From contig JAVYIG010000037.1 in assembly GCA_035222895.1 (NCBI GenBank), positions 1,140,234 through 1,204,233 of the forward strand: a DNA stretch of 64,000 bases, written 5' to 3'. This document shows, in pieces, positions 1-12,118 of this stretch. Numbering within the stretch: the first letter of the stretch is position 1; the number at the start of each line of letters is the position of its first letter. The DNA is from Strongylocentrotus droebachiensis (Eukaryota > Echinodermata > Echinoidea > Camarodonta > Strongylocentrotidae). The notes under the pieces were generated by a model. It did not search any database. It was not told where the DNA came from and saw nothing but the letters and a program-made list of their open reading frames with translations. The translations under genes and the position numbers were made by a program.

Positions 1-6
1 ACAAAC

Positions 7-73
7 CTTGATCAAACATGATCTTCTACGTCTTCGTAAATACAACTCTGAGTCGGGTATATAGCTGACTTAT
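7..73 (-). pseudogene. Decayed or terminal alpha exon
   Basis: Acceptor CTATTTCAG and donor GTTTGT are both present, but the 67 nt between them hit an in-frame TAG at codon 16 when read in phase 0. It is either a dead alpha exon or the point where translation ends. Confidence 0.35.
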
Positions 74-427
74 CTGAAATAGTTGAGGAACTTCTTTGAT
101 AAGGCAGATTACACAATTTTTTTGACTTCTTAATTTACAGGTATAGCTTTAAGCGCTAATTCAATCAAGATGACAAACAGCATTTAACCGTACCCATGGC
201 AACAGAATATGTTGCCTGTTTATGTAGAAAAAGGGTAATGTTGGGTATAATTCGAAACTAAATTACATGCAATTACAAACGGAATTGAAAATCTCAAGCG
301 CACAATCCTTGGATGGTCTACCCAAAGGTTATAAATACAATGTTTCTTTTCTTCAATTTACCAAGCCAAGATAGTTGGAAGTGGACTTGATTTAGCAAAT
401 GAAATAACAAATCTTAAGCTTACAAAC

Positions 428-493
428 CTTTAATGGTCTTGACCATTCTGGAGGTGAATCGTCAGATCCCTTCCCTTCTTTCTGCCATATCAA
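428..493 (-). CDS. Beta exon (66 nt), leftmost copy
   Basis: Starts LIWQKEGKGSDD and ends SRPLK. It is 22 codons in phase 0 with TTATTTCAG acceptor and AAG|GTTTGT donor. A partial beta-like duplicate (CGCACAATCCTTGGATGG) lies at about 299 without splice sites. Confidence 0.55.
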
Positions 494-1752
494 CTGAAAT
501 AAATTAAAGCATGTTTACATTATAATGTTGCGTCTTTTTAACATTATACAAAATAGGCAGTCATACCCAATAAAGCGCAATGAAACGTGCTTACTGCGTA
601 CTCAATACGCAGACTAGCGTATAGGCCTGCTAGTCCGGCAGCCATCTCGATATACCTTGTTTTAGGGTCTATAGTTTTTTTTTCTTCGGATTATATTTCC
701 TTAGACCATCAATTTGAAGAATTCGATTGCTGACACTCTGTCAGCATTGAGCAATTTGAGATATGTGACGTCATACAAAATGGCCGCCAAAATCCCCTTT
801 TTAACCAAAATTAATGATATAAAAAGTTTTAACAGCATTTTACTACATTAAATGGCAGTCAAATATCTTGATTTTTTTTCTAGAATTATCACTAAATAAC
901 AATTGCGATACTGTATGATCACAAATGATATGCAAACTTGCATAATTCGGAATGGCGCCCTATGTAGACACATTAACTTGCATAGTTCAAAATGATGGCC
1001 AAATACCAATTTCTAACATGAGATTATCATATGTCATGAGTCAGATGCACTGGATACAGTGAGTAAAAATTGTGCTGCACATTTATTTTTATTTTGTAAT
1101 TTGATACTCAAAGAAAACACGGTTGAATTTTATGCTCTCTGTCCCATAGATATGAGGTGGCATATGGTGATAAATGCCCATTTTCAGTGACAGCGTTAAG
1201 AAACTAGATTTGTATTCTAAGGTACTAGATTCTTTTAAAATTAACCTAAAAATTACGAACTACCAATACGATACAGGACTATATCCGTTTATAAGTTTGC
1301 TTCAAAATCTTGAAATTTGTTTAAAAGCCCTCTAAAATGTTGGGAACCCTAAAATATTCCATGCGGAAGAGGGTGTCATTTAACACTTAATTCTGCAAAG
1401 TGACGTCGTGACTGTAATGCGTGCTTCCACACGCATGCTTGCAAATGAGCTCTCTTAACATTTTCTACAAACGCTTCAGTAGTTTGAGGTAGTGAGGCAA
1501 GGTTTGGAGGTATTTGGAGCTCCTAGTCTTCGGACCCTTGATAGCCACACGTTGATACGAGCCTCTGACATTCAGTTGGTTGTTGACTGTCCATAACATG
1601 AAGCAAAGCATTGAGTAGGTTGAGTGATGACATATGACCATGCTGCATCAACATTGCCAACTGAGTCCTAAGGGAGTCGAATCTTCTGCTTCATCACTTT
1701 CAGCATTGTACCCTATCCAATGCCAAAGTATGCCCCAAGAGTGTCGCATCCC

Positions 1753-1968
1753 GTCAACGCATGTCCTGCCAACATCGATGGAATGATATCTCCTAACTTG
1801 TCTACATTGGCAGGAACATCAATAACAGTTCGATTTGTGAAGGGGCGTCTCCATGGTCACGTCAACGCATGTCCTGCCAACATCGATGGAATGATATCTC
1901 CTAACTTGCCTACATTGGCAGGAACATCAATAACAGTTCGATTTGTGAAGGGGCGTCTCCATGGTCAT
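1753..1968. repeat. Two-copy 108 bp tandem repeat
   Basis: The units at 1753-1860 and 1861-1968 differ at only about one base (TTGTCTACA versus TTGCCTACA). 108 is a multiple of three, so a short plus-strand frame repeats a 36-residue block. Without other support I do not call this a gene. Confidence 0.9.
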
Positions 1969-2065
1969 TGGCGTTTTATAAGTCCGTCATGTAGATAATA
2001 GGGACTTTTAGAATGAGTGGACGAAAACACGACGTACGCCGACTGATCATGCGTGTCAACGTACC

Positions 2066-2999
2066 TTATACCCCCTTCACATACACGGATTTTTCTTACG
2101 AGTCCTTACGGATCGCACAAATTCACGGATCTTTCACGGATCCTTACGATTTGGCCACTTTTACGACCGGTTTAAGAGTTATTACGAGCTGTTTGTGGTT
2201 TATTATGGATCATTACGAGTTATTACGATGTATTTACGGCAACAGTCCACGATTCGTTACGAGTTGTCACGGATAACTACGAGCAAATAACGTGTTAGTT
2301 ACGACCTGTTTACGTGTTGTTTTGAATAGTTACGAGTAAGCTACAAGTTATTACGAGTCTTTACGATTTTTAGCCCAAAAATAATAACTGAAAATTAAGT
2401 GTTCTAATTTGCAGCTTTTATACCTTTCCCAAAATCGTAAACAGTTCGTAAGCATACGTAAATTATACGTATCTATTCGTAAAGTATTCGTAACTACACT
2501 TAAACCGCTCGTAATAACCCGTATCAATCCGTAAAGCCATCGTAAAATGACCCGAATAAAATCGTAAACAACACGTAAGCACACGTAACCATCCTTGAAC
2601 TGCTCGCCATAATCCGTAAATAATCCGTAAACAAATCGTAAACTAACCATAACGAATCGTTACAAAAATCTGTTACGATTCATTTACGGATTCTTGCGAG
2701 CAGTTTACGGATGGTGACGTGTTGTTGCGAGCGGTTTACGGGTGGTTACGGATTGTTAAGAGCTATTTACGAGCTATTTACGGACAAATCAATCCGTGGA
2801 CAATCGTAAGAAGATTTTTGACATGTCAAAAAATCTGCCTCTCCTTTCACGGATCCTTAAGAGTGTCTACGAGTTGTTGCGAGTTGTGACGAGTTATTTA
2901 CGGATACTAGCGAGTTATTTACGGATGCTTGCGATTGACTACGAGTTGGCGATCCGTAAGGACTCGTAAGGAAAATCCGTGTATGTGAAGGGGGTATAA
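2066..2999. mobile_element. MITE composed of TTACG-type motifs
   Basis: A 934 bp element. The left end TTATACCCCCTTCACATAC is mirrored at the right end, and the inverted match continues for about 50 bases through CACGGATTTT, CTTACGAG and CCTTACGGATCG. The whole interior is a dense array of TTACGA and TTACGG, on the plus strand in the outer parts and as TCGTAA and CCGTAA at 2430-2650. No coding capacity. Confidence 0.85.
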
Positions 3000-3069
3000 C
3001 TGCCCATGTTGACTACAATTAGAAATCTTTTAGATTGCACTCGACGATATACATGTATGCAGGAAGTAA

Positions 3070-3587
3070 CACTATGAATTACATGACAGACAAAGAAAGA
3101 GGACAAAATATACAGTTCCTCATTCTACCCTCAACAATAGGCCATTTTCTTAATGTAACCAAATTGAATGCATAGGTCTTTGTGAAGTGCCTCAATACAA
3201 ATTATTTCATTCACCTGATAGGAATAGTAGTATTTCAATAGTCAGAATGCAACTGCATATATTAAGTGTTGCTAGGTAGGTCAAGCCATAATGTTTGTCC
3301 AACGTGGCAACAACTAATGTATGCAGTTAGGATTCTGTCTATTGAAATACTATTATTCTTAACAGGTGAATGAAATAGTTTGTATTGAGGCACTTCACAA
3401 AGACCTATGCATTAAATTTGGTTACATTACGAAAATGGCCTATTGCTGTGTTAGAACATCCCTTCACTGCTCTTATGTAAAAATGTGTAGAACAGGTGAA
3501 TATGCATGTGACACTTGTTCTACACATTTTTTACATAATAGCAGGGAAGGGATGTTCCTTTGTCTACCTGAGGAACTGTATATTTTA
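3070..3587. mobile_element. Foldback MITE (ACAAAGAAAGAGGAC family), longer copy
   Basis: Arms at about 3095-3255 and 3330-3480 are inverted copies of each other (for example GCATAGGTCTTTGTGAAGTG and its complement). A second, smaller hairpin lies at about 3470-3540 around CTTGTTCTACACATTTT. The left end matches the complete 167 bp relative at 42458-42624; the right end seems truncated. Confidence 0.8.
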
Positions 3588-4095
3588 TGCGCACGCGGCA
3601 TATACTAGTATCGTACTAGATTTAGGAAAATCAAGGTTGACGCATTCTCGATCGCCGACTGAGACGACGTGACGCATGCGCAGTGCCTTAAAAATGATGT
3701 CACACGTTGCAGTCAAAGCTGAAAACGTGCAAATCTAAAAGTCCCTATCGATGCAAAAGTAGTACGTAGACGTCTGTGTCATCCACTAGGACCCTAACAT
3801 ACATCTTCTCATCAGCATCAATTCAAATCGCTTGCTGTACTTTGATGTTGCCTGCTTCATCATAACTATGTTGTAGACAGACCTTTCCTTGGCATGACAT
3901 CACTGCCTGGAATCACTTAAACAGGAACCTCATCTTGACGGTAAAGGCCTGCTTGTGCTTTTGCCTATTTCTGAGCACCCAATCATCCTGCAGACTCGCG
4001 CATATAATTATGATGTCGATCAACTGTAGTTTGTTGTCATAAAAAAAAAGTGAAGTTAGCAACACTAGAGACACGTTTCAACAACTTCTCTCCCT

Positions 4096-5830
4096 AGCTT
4101 TATTGATCTTTCCAAAGCTTTTGACTGCGTACAACATAAACGCCTATGGAAGATTATGAGCTAGATGGGCTTTCTAGCACATATAATTCAACTCATCCAG
4201 TCGCTCTACCAATACCAAGAAGCAACAGTAAGAACAGAGAATGGCTACACCGAAAGGTTCACTATTGGTCAAGTTGTCCGTCAAGGCTGCATCCTATCAC
4301 CATAACTTTTCAACATCTATGCTGAATTCATCATGAGAAAGGCATTTTATGGTCAAGTTTCTGTTGGTGGACGAACGATCACCAACCTAAGATACGCCGA
4401 CAATACAACACTCTCTGGCGTATTGATGGGGAAGGGTTGGGGGGGGGGGGACAGTTGAACCCCCAAACCAAATTCAAACTGTTTTTTCTATATATTCGAT
4501 ACCAGTGATTTACAAATGTTGCTGAAATGACATGATTTTCCTGGGTTTTTTCTCACTTTTTAGTAAATTATTAGTTGTTAAGCGTATGTTGGAAAATGAC
4601 AAATCCTAAATTCACAGTCAAGCAGAAAATATGCTTATTTAAAAGCCTACATGTCAGGGTCCGCAGAACAGCGGGGCTCAGGGGACTCGAGCCCCCCTCA
4701 CTTTTTGTATAAAGTATGTTAAAGGGAGGCTTTACTACTGCAGCTAGAAGGGATTAGACCACCCAGAGAGCCATCGAGGTCACTCTGACAGGTGGCTATC
4801 TCATTAACTCAGCTCTCATTTAACATAAGACAAAGAGGATCATGGGGGACCAACAGGCACCGATTTGGGAAGTTTTCTATATAGAGGGAGCAAGTAGCTA
4901 CAAGTAGGACAGTGTGCCTTTAAAGAGAACTAGAAAGAAAGAAAGAAAGTGACCCGAGGTGAAAAGAGGTATCAAAATATGTTCATCTTACAGTTAATAA
5001 ATGCCTGAAACCCTTGAGCTTCCGGGGGCTGTGCCCCTTGAACACCACGCCAATTTGCGCTCCTCTCTTCCTGATCGTAAATACTTCACCCCGCCCCCAC
5101 CCCGCTTTAAAAAAAGTTCCGCGGGGCCTGCATGTAACATGTATGAGTGGTGGTGATGCAGATTGTTTTTCTGCCCCTCTAAGTGTTTTTGCTCAGTATG
5201 CCACTGACAACACTTATAACAAGAACATCAGAAGAACTACTAGAACTCCTTAAAAAAGAGTGAAGGATGCAAGTGAATAATTTGGACTCTACCTCAATGT
5301 GAAAAGACCAAGATCATGATTGGTGGAAATTAACTACATGCAACAGAGCATGGTGGTTGATGGAGAAGAAGTTGATCAAGTGGACAAGTTTATATAATAT
5401 TCTTGGGTCAATGATTGTCAAGGAGGGTGGAAGCTCGGCAATATCTGCCTTTGAAATGTGGTGTTGGAGGAAGCTACTTGGGATATCAGGAAGAGATTAC
5501 AACACCAATGGACACAATTAATGTCCATCATCGGAGATCAACCGCCACTTGCTACCAGGATTGACAAGTACAAGCTACAATAGTTTGGTCACGTTAGCAG
5601 AAGATCAGGAGACAACCTTGACAAATTATCATTCAAGGTACCTTTGAAGGAACACGTAACAAAGGAAGACTCAAGCTCAGATGGACTGACGACCTTGGGG
5701 AAATCACTAGCCACCCTCTAAATACTAAAGACACTCTACCGGATTGCAGGAGACAGATGCCGATCAAAAGGTCTCATCAAACGGGTCACAAGGGTGAGCC
5801 ATGATCTATATGACAACGACGACGAACAGT
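4096..5830 (+). pseudogene. Non-LTR retrotransposon reverse transcriptase relic, interrupted
   Basis: Reverse-transcriptase motifs are readable in one frame: FIDLSKAFDC (motif A), VRQGCILSP then LFNIYAEFIMR (motif B region), and LRYADNTTL (motif C). The usual YADD is YADN here, so a catalytic Asp is lost, and stops interrupt the frame. At about 4430 the match ends in a G-rich insertion. It resumes near 5190-5225 with a second YADDT-like trace, then EELLELLK, VKKTKIMI, and the C-terminal KGRLKLRWTDDLGEI at about 5660-5700. Its general type is a LINE of the endonuclease/RT class; the clade was not determined. It is dead. Confidence 0.8.
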
Positions 5831-8152
5831 AAGATATAGTTTCTTGGAAGGCAGCAGTGACGCGGGACTCAGTTGGAAGACTCTCGACCCGTTATGACCT
5901 CTAGATACTCTCGGATCTGTCAAACACTAAGCGAACATCATCAGATTTTCATCCACAGCAGAGCACAACCATCAATGACTGTACAAGGTTGTTCTAGTGT
6001 CTCATGCCTGGCTGACATCTCAACTTTTGTCAAATTCTATAAGTCCGTCTTTGACATGGGAGTGCTCGTTTCCAGAATCATCAAAAAGTGCTGTTGGGAC
6101 TGGTGAAAGCTCTTATGACAAAATGTCCTTGACATTGACCTCTCATAAACTTGTCTGCAGTCTTATTACTCTGGAGTAGATCAACTTTTCATGGACTTTC
6201 GTACCCCAACATTGACTTCTTCATGGCTGCCACGGTTTGAACTTTCTTGGAAATTGTGTCATAGAATCCACCAGGTAATTTCTTTTGAAAATCATGCATC
6301 TGTCTAGTATATATGTCAACTGCTTTATCCACATTCACTGACGTTGGAGCAATGCTGGTCTAAATAAAGCCTATCAATTGAATAATAATGTGTGCCGTAA
6401 AACCACTTTTCACCGATTTGATGAAAAAAGAATTCTTTAATAGCCATTTTTTTTTCTTGACATATGTAGGGTAGGTGTAGGGAATTGGAGACCACCAAGC
6501 TTGAACCCATCACTGTCTGTCCGTGTTGGCTCCAATATTGATATAGCGACATATGTGGCCTTCAACAACACTACTGCATATATCCAATTCATTTCGAAGA
6601 CTACAATGCTTTCTCTCTCCGAGAAAATTGGCAAAATTGACCAAGATAAGCAATTTTGATCGTAAAATTTTGCTCTGATATAAAAACATAATTTTCACTG
6701 AATGTTGTGGTGTATGCAGATATTTAGGGGTGGCTCTTAAAAATTAGTTTTAAAAGAAATTTTAGTTTTTATGAAATGTGCCAACCATCACAGAAAGCTT
6801 ATGGCCATTGTGTGTTGTGAATGGGTGTTGCAATTCACATTATGAATGGTGTCTGATCAGAAATGTGTGTAGGTAATGGGGGACACCGGGTCCAAGATGG
6901 GGGCCTACTTCTCCCCAGTTGTCCATTTCATGTTGAAGGGCACTATCATGAAACATATTTGGTTGTACGTGTCACCATTCTAATTTGAATGCATTTAATT
7001 TTAAGAAGTTGTTTCTATGCTGTGAGTTTGATCAATGTAAAAGTCATATTGCCAGCACATTATTCTGAAAGTATTTTAACATAATTGAGAGCACCTTTAT
7101 TACTGTAAACAAAAAACTGCAGAAATATTTTTGGCCACATTGTTTTAAAATCGTTTCAAAATTACAGTAAGTTCATTGGCTGCATGTTTCTCTTTCAAAA
7201 AGTGTTTGAACTAACTATAACAATCCCATTTTCATTCAAATTGTATTTAAAATGTCTTGATTTGTAACTGTCCCTTATTACCTACACATGTAGGTAATGA
7301 GAGACCTTTGGTGATGACGTCATTAATCATTGTTATCTTATTAATCAGTTACATCATGACCACAATTTCGTAACCAAATAAAGCGAACAAATACTAAAGA
7401 GAATACAAATATGTCTGTTTGTGCAACATTGTTCATGTTTATGTAAATTATGCAAATGTGCTTAAGGGTCTTCCATTCCCCACACCTACCCTATCTAAAT
7501 TTGTACCAAACACGATGAAAGATTAATGCAGCACAACTGCAATTGTTGCCCAAAAGAAAGCATTTAATATGATTTCAACGTGACATAGGTTTAAGAAATT
7601 GGCATTTGGCTGGCACACATATTTTATTCAAATTAATATGTTTATAGGGGGCGCTATTTCAAAATATGCAAATAAGCTGGTCATCTATGGCCATGCAACA
7701 TCACGAAACATTTTTTTAGTGATGGTCCTAGAGAGATACAGACATTTGGCTGCCAAAAATTGTAGAAAAAATCCTTATTATATATTTATTATTCATTTTT
7801 AAAGGAAAATCATGTACTTTGGCGGCCATTTTGTATGACGTCATATATCTTAAATTGCTCAAGGCTGACAGAGTGTCAGCAATCGGATTCTTGAAATAGA
7901 AGGTCTAGGCAATCAAAATCCATTGAAAAAAAAACTATAGACCCTAAAACAAGGTTAGGCCAATAATCTGGATTTGGCTGCCGGACTATGCATTGGTCGC
8001 TAGCTAGTTCAATTTGTTTCTTATTAGCTATTGCAAGCAAACGTAATGTCTCAGTCATGCCTACAGTATGTGATATGTTGGGATTAAAGTGATAGAACGA
8101 ATCGAAAGTATCAAATGAGAAGCATTGCAAATGCTTTTTGCAGAAGCAAAGT

Positions 8153-8156
8153 CGCA

Positions 8157-8189
<33 letters not shown>

Positions 8190-8190
8190 A
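8153..8190. repeat. (CA)n/(CG)n microsatellite
   Basis: A run of CA repeats passes directly into CG repeats and back to CA. Alternating purine-pyrimidine sequence of this kind can adopt Z-DNA. Confidence 0.95.
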
Positions 8191-8801
8191 AATGTTTGTT
8201 GATATTTGATATTCGATATCTGATATGTGTAGCATGATTAACTTTGTTATGGATGTTATTTGGATCTGCAATGGCCGAATTAATACTCAAATCCGAATCG
8301 TTTTATTCAAACATCAAATTAGCAACTTAAGCGCAAGTCGATTTTTGAACTCTCGCAAACAATGCCTCCTGTTAATCCAACCGTGAACACATACCACACT
8401 AAAATGATTCGGGATGAAACACTCTTTTATAGGATGTATAATAATTTACTGTTCATAGTTGATTTTTAAAATAATTAGAAATTTTATAGGTGTAAACTTT
8501 TTTATGACCCACACTGTATTGCGTATCTAGCTCGTAGGTAGCTTGTATGCCGCTCGTACAAAGACTGCCTACGGTTGCCAATGGTTGCCTATATGACCTC
8601 GCTATAGCTCGCTGTTCCAGTACACAGCAGTACGATTCAATACGCAGTTGCTCGCCACGTTGGGTACGTAGCTGGTTCTCTGCTCGTTTGCTGCCAGCTC
8701 GCTCGGGCTGCGGCATATGTATAAATACTAGTCATTTTGCGGGACAGGGCATAAACATCTTAGCTTCTGAAGATTCTACATCTACAAGAAAAATAAATCT
8801 G

Positions 8802-10118
8802 ATGACAACAATGGCCCTGCAGCAGAGCTCTGCTTTGCAAAAGCTTAAGCTTTTAGTTCAGCTGAAAGAAGAAGAGGCGGATGAAGATTATGAGCAAGGG
8901 AAACTGCTGCTTGAGCTGCATCAACGAAGTATCCCTAAGAGTTGTTGGGGGCGGTCCTGGATTAGCCGGAGGAAGGACCAGGGACAATTCGACCAACTGG
9001 TGAGGGAGCTGGAAGACGAGGACCAAGAGGCATTCACGAACTGTTTGAGGGTAACCCCTCATATGTTAAAGAGTTAGAGCAGAGACTACATGAAAGACTT
9101 GAGAAGCAAAACACCTTGTTTAGGAAAGCCCTGTCGCCCGCACTGAAGCTGGCCATCACCCTCAGACACTTGGCCACGGGTGACAGGTACAAATCATTAG
9201 TTTATAGCTCCAGGGTACCCGCAATACCATTTCACTCATAGAACATGTGGTATGCACTGCCATCATTGGGGAATATGGTGACGAGCAGGTGAGGTGCCCT
9301 ACCGGCCCACAGGAATGGAAAGCAGTCGCACAGGAAATCTCCTCATACCATTGGTGCTTTGGACGGCAAGCATGTTGCAATCAAGTGCCCCAAGGATAGT
9401 GGGTCAATATTTTACAACTACAAGGGTTTTTACTCTATTGTACTCATGGCCCTGGTCGACGCCAACTACAATTTGTTGTGGGTAGATGTCGATACGAAGG
9501 CTCTACCTCTGATGCTCAGCTCTTCAACTCGTGTGAACTAAAACAACGCATGGAATCTGAAACCCTTCGAGTGCTTCCACCAGAACCCATGCCCAACGAT
9601 GATGAAGACACCCCTACTTCTTTGTGGCAGCCGAGGCCTTCGCCCTGAGGACATGGCTAATAAAGCCGTATACAAGGGCGGCTATGGCTAGACAAGAGAT
9701 AATTTACAACTACCGGCTGTCCCGGGCAAGGAGAGTGGGGGAGAATGCTTTCGGCATTCTTGCCAACCGATTTCAGTGCCTGCTGATCGCCATTCTCCGA
9801 CAAACCCCTTCAACCGTCAGGACCATGGTACAGGCATGTGTATGCCTGCACAACTCGATGACAACCCGCTACCCTTGTATCAATAATTCAGTGTTGGACA
9901 TGGAGGATGCCGAGCATAACGTAGTGCCCGGTTCCTTGCGAGGAAAGCAGACCGTAGCTGAACTTAGTCAGCCAGCTAAAGGTTGCTAGGCTACTCAGGC
10001 AGCTCAGGCCCACATGAATTATATCAAGGCCTACTACAACAGCCCTGATTGTTCTGTTCCCTGGCAGAGTCAAAGATTTAAATGTTTGAGTCAGGGGGCC
10101 AAATGCTCTGGATATCAC
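8802..10118 (+). pseudogene. PIF/Harbinger transposase pseudogene
   Basis: The likely start is ATG 8802 (MTTMALQQSS). The first frame runs to a stop at 9075-9077. The rest is spread over shifted frames: LEQRLHERLEKQNTLFRKAL (about 9077), [13 protein letters not shown] with the first catalytic Asp (about 9350), [19 protein letters not shown], then FALRTWLIKPY (about 9640) and RRVGENAFGILANRF with the catalytic Glu (about 9730-9775). The family's second Asp normally sits in a GDDAF-like motif; here it reads VAAEAF, so that residue is lost. With several frameshifts this copy is inactive. Confidence 0.85.
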
Positions 10119-10516
10119 CAGCCCAACCCCTCGGTATTGACGTCATTGAAACTAGTTACCTGACATTCAGCAACCGTTTCCTCACCGTTTAATTTATTGT
10201 AAAGAATGTAAATCTCATTTAACACATTATTCATAAGAGTTCAACAAAAAGACTGTTGCAATGACTGGCTCAAGGACTGAGCCATTGTTGCAAGTACAGT
10301 TCAACAAAACGGTAGTACGCAGTTGTAACAATGGAGGACTGTCAGGCTTATCACGAGAAGCCTATTGAAATTTACAAAGGGAAAACCTGTTGAAGGGATT
10401 TGCATGGTTTCTTACATGTCGCAATTACATAAACTGCCTATGTCGCAATAACAGAATGTTCCTCCTGTTGATTGTTTTGTTATTATATGTTTTGGGAATG
10501 ATTTATCATACTGATA

Positions 10517-10532
10517 TTTTTTTTTTTTTTTT

Positions 10533-10563
<31 letters not shown>

Positions 10564-10564
10564 G
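10517..10564. repeat. Poly-T(26) joined to poly-G(22)
   Basis: Two long homopolymers abut within the Harbinger remnant. Exact lengths are unreliable in most sequencing data. Confidence 0.85.
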
Positions 10565-11365
10565 TTGTTCTCAAGATATATGGTAGCATTCACTGATCAT
10601 GTTGAAAAACAGATATGCATATTTATAAGTGAGACTTAAAAATAAAATTACATATTTTAGATTTGTCTTAAGCTAAATAATTATCCATGGTATGTTTGGA
10701 TTTTTTTAAATAAAACGGCTTCAACTTATCATGTCTCCAGGAAAAAAATACTTAGAGTGGAATTTCAAAGAAAATCACAAATACGCCAACTATTATATCA
10801 CTAAAAACTAAAAACCATCGTACAAGTTTTAGGTCAATTTTACATATCGGGTGATTTATAAAAATACAAAATCACCTCTATAGCATATGGGATATACGAG
10901 AGATTCGCCAGAAAAATAACGTTGTTTTAATTCGCCTCTGCTTCTTCCAGCTGAACAAAAAACTTAAACTTTTGCAAGGCAGAGCTCTGCTGCAGGGCCA
11001 CTTTTGTCATTAGATTGATTATTCATGTAAAGATGTAGACTCGTCAGAAGCTAAGATGCTTATGCCTAGTCCCGCAAAATTACTAGTATTTTATATACAC
11101 CGTCGCAGCCCGAGCGAGCTGGTACGCTGCAGTACGGAGAAAAAAAACGAGCTAAAGCGTGCGAACACGCAGTGAGACGCAACGAGACCAACTGAACTGG
11201 TGCGAGCTGCTAGCAGGCAGCAAACGAGCAAAAATCCAGCTACGTACGCAACGTGGTGAGCAAACTGCGTATTGAATCGTATTGATGTGTCCTGCAAAAG
11301 CGAGCTATAGCGTGGTCATAGGCAACCATACGATACCGTAGGCAGTCTTTGTACGAGCGACATAC

Positions 11366-11774
11366 CCGCCCCCCTCCCCACCCTCACTCAGGTTTCGAAA
11401 TGACCGCATTGTGTGTTGCCAAAATGTCCAGTAAAGGGGTACTTTTCGTGCGACAAAGTCCGGCCCGAGAATTGTAAAAAGAGGGGTGTATTTGACTTTT
11501 CACCCAGAGATTTCTTTAAAAAGGGGGCGTTTTTTCTTTTTTCTCTCATCTCTTTGGACTCCTGAAAAATTATTCCGAATTTAGGGGGGTACATTGAGCA
11601 TTTTACCTGATTTAGGGGGTCTCCAAGGCAGGAAAAGCCCGCGAAAAGCCCGCGAAAGGGGGGTTCGGAAATGTTGGCAGTCCTCAGATAGGGGGTGCTT
11701 TCAAAAAGAGGGAACGAGCATATGCGTACCCTAAATAACACAGAGTGGGGGGGGGGGGGGGGGGGGGAGCCGGG
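11366..11774. mobile_element. 409 bp nested insertion with 9 bp target duplication
   Basis: The sequence GCGACATAC stands immediately left (11357-11365) and right (11775-11783). Removing one copy plus the insert restores the Harbinger right arm as it is mirrored at 8545-8560. The insert has C-rich and G-rich ends. Its internal motifs (AAAGGGGTACTTTTC, AAAGTCCGGCCC, GCGTACCCT) are shared with the block at 34200-34400, so it is a second copy of that family. Confidence 0.85.
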
Positions 11775-11941
11775 GCGACATACAAGCTACCTACGAGCGG
11801 GATACGCAAAAGTGTGACTGCGTCCTTCAAATTTGCCGCGTATTGCTGGGCACGGCTGCGTATTGATATACCCGAAAAGCACAGCAATACACAGCAACAT
11901 ACACGAAGGTGTGACTGAGGCGTTAGGAAGAAACATGACGT

Positions 11942-12106
11942 CCCGAATTCACAAAGGAGGTTTGTCGACAAACCTTGGTTTTCGTGTGTCATATGACGCG
12001 TTTCGACGCGTTTTTACAAACCCGGTTTGTAAAAAAGCGCGTCAAAACGCGTCATATGACGTACATAAACCTCAGTTTGTCGGCAAACCTCCTTTGTGAA
12101 TTCGGG
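11942..12106. mobile_element. 165 bp palindromic hairpin MITE
   Basis: CCCGAATTCACAAAGGAGG at the left is mirrored at the right. Nearly the whole length pairs with itself through GACGCGTTT and ACAAACCCGGTTTGT at the centre (about 12016-12030). Confidence 0.85.
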
Positions 12107-12118
12107 CCATCATCTTTA

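Larger units (their letters stand above)
1998..3748. mobile_element. Possible 1.75 kb element with 14 bp inverted ends
   Basis: ATAGGGACTTTTAG at 1998 is mirrored by CTAAAAGTCCCTAT ending at 3748. Two other inverted-repeat elements sit inside. The ends are short and no target duplication is clear. Confidence 0.4.
631..7988. mobile_element. 7.4 kb DNA element with long terminal inverted repeats
   Basis: Both ends carry TAGTCCGGCAGCC facing inward. Further matching stretches run inward on each side: CTTGTTTTAGGGTCTATAG, CGATTGCTGACACTCTGTC, GACGTCATACAAAATGGC and TGCAGCACA, at about 628-1075 and 7520-7995. This is a terminal inverted repeat of roughly 400 bases with indels. The outer edge may extend about 18 bases further (ACTAGCG at 613 and its complement near 8005); no target duplication could be fixed. 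The interior holds nested MITEs, a LINE relic and decayed minus-strand frames (about 5850-6350) that I cannot name. Confidence 0.75.
8510..11816 (+). mobile_element. Decayed PIF/Harbinger element with long inverted ends
   Basis: The left 8510-8890 region (CACACTG, GTATCTAGCTCGTAGGTAGC, AAAGACTGCCTACGG, GCAGAGCTCTGC) reappears inverted at about 10935-11356 and 11775-11816, the right arm being split by a nested 409 bp insertion. The inverted arm includes part of the transposase N-terminal coding sequence, so the arms exceed the original ends. It carries a broken Harbinger transposase. No TWA target duplication is visible at these edges. Confidence 0.75.

Noticed and set aside
1720-1998. 92-codon frame with a 36-residue repeat
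   Set aside because: It reflects the 108 bp tandem duplication; no homology, and it lies inside a decayed transposon.
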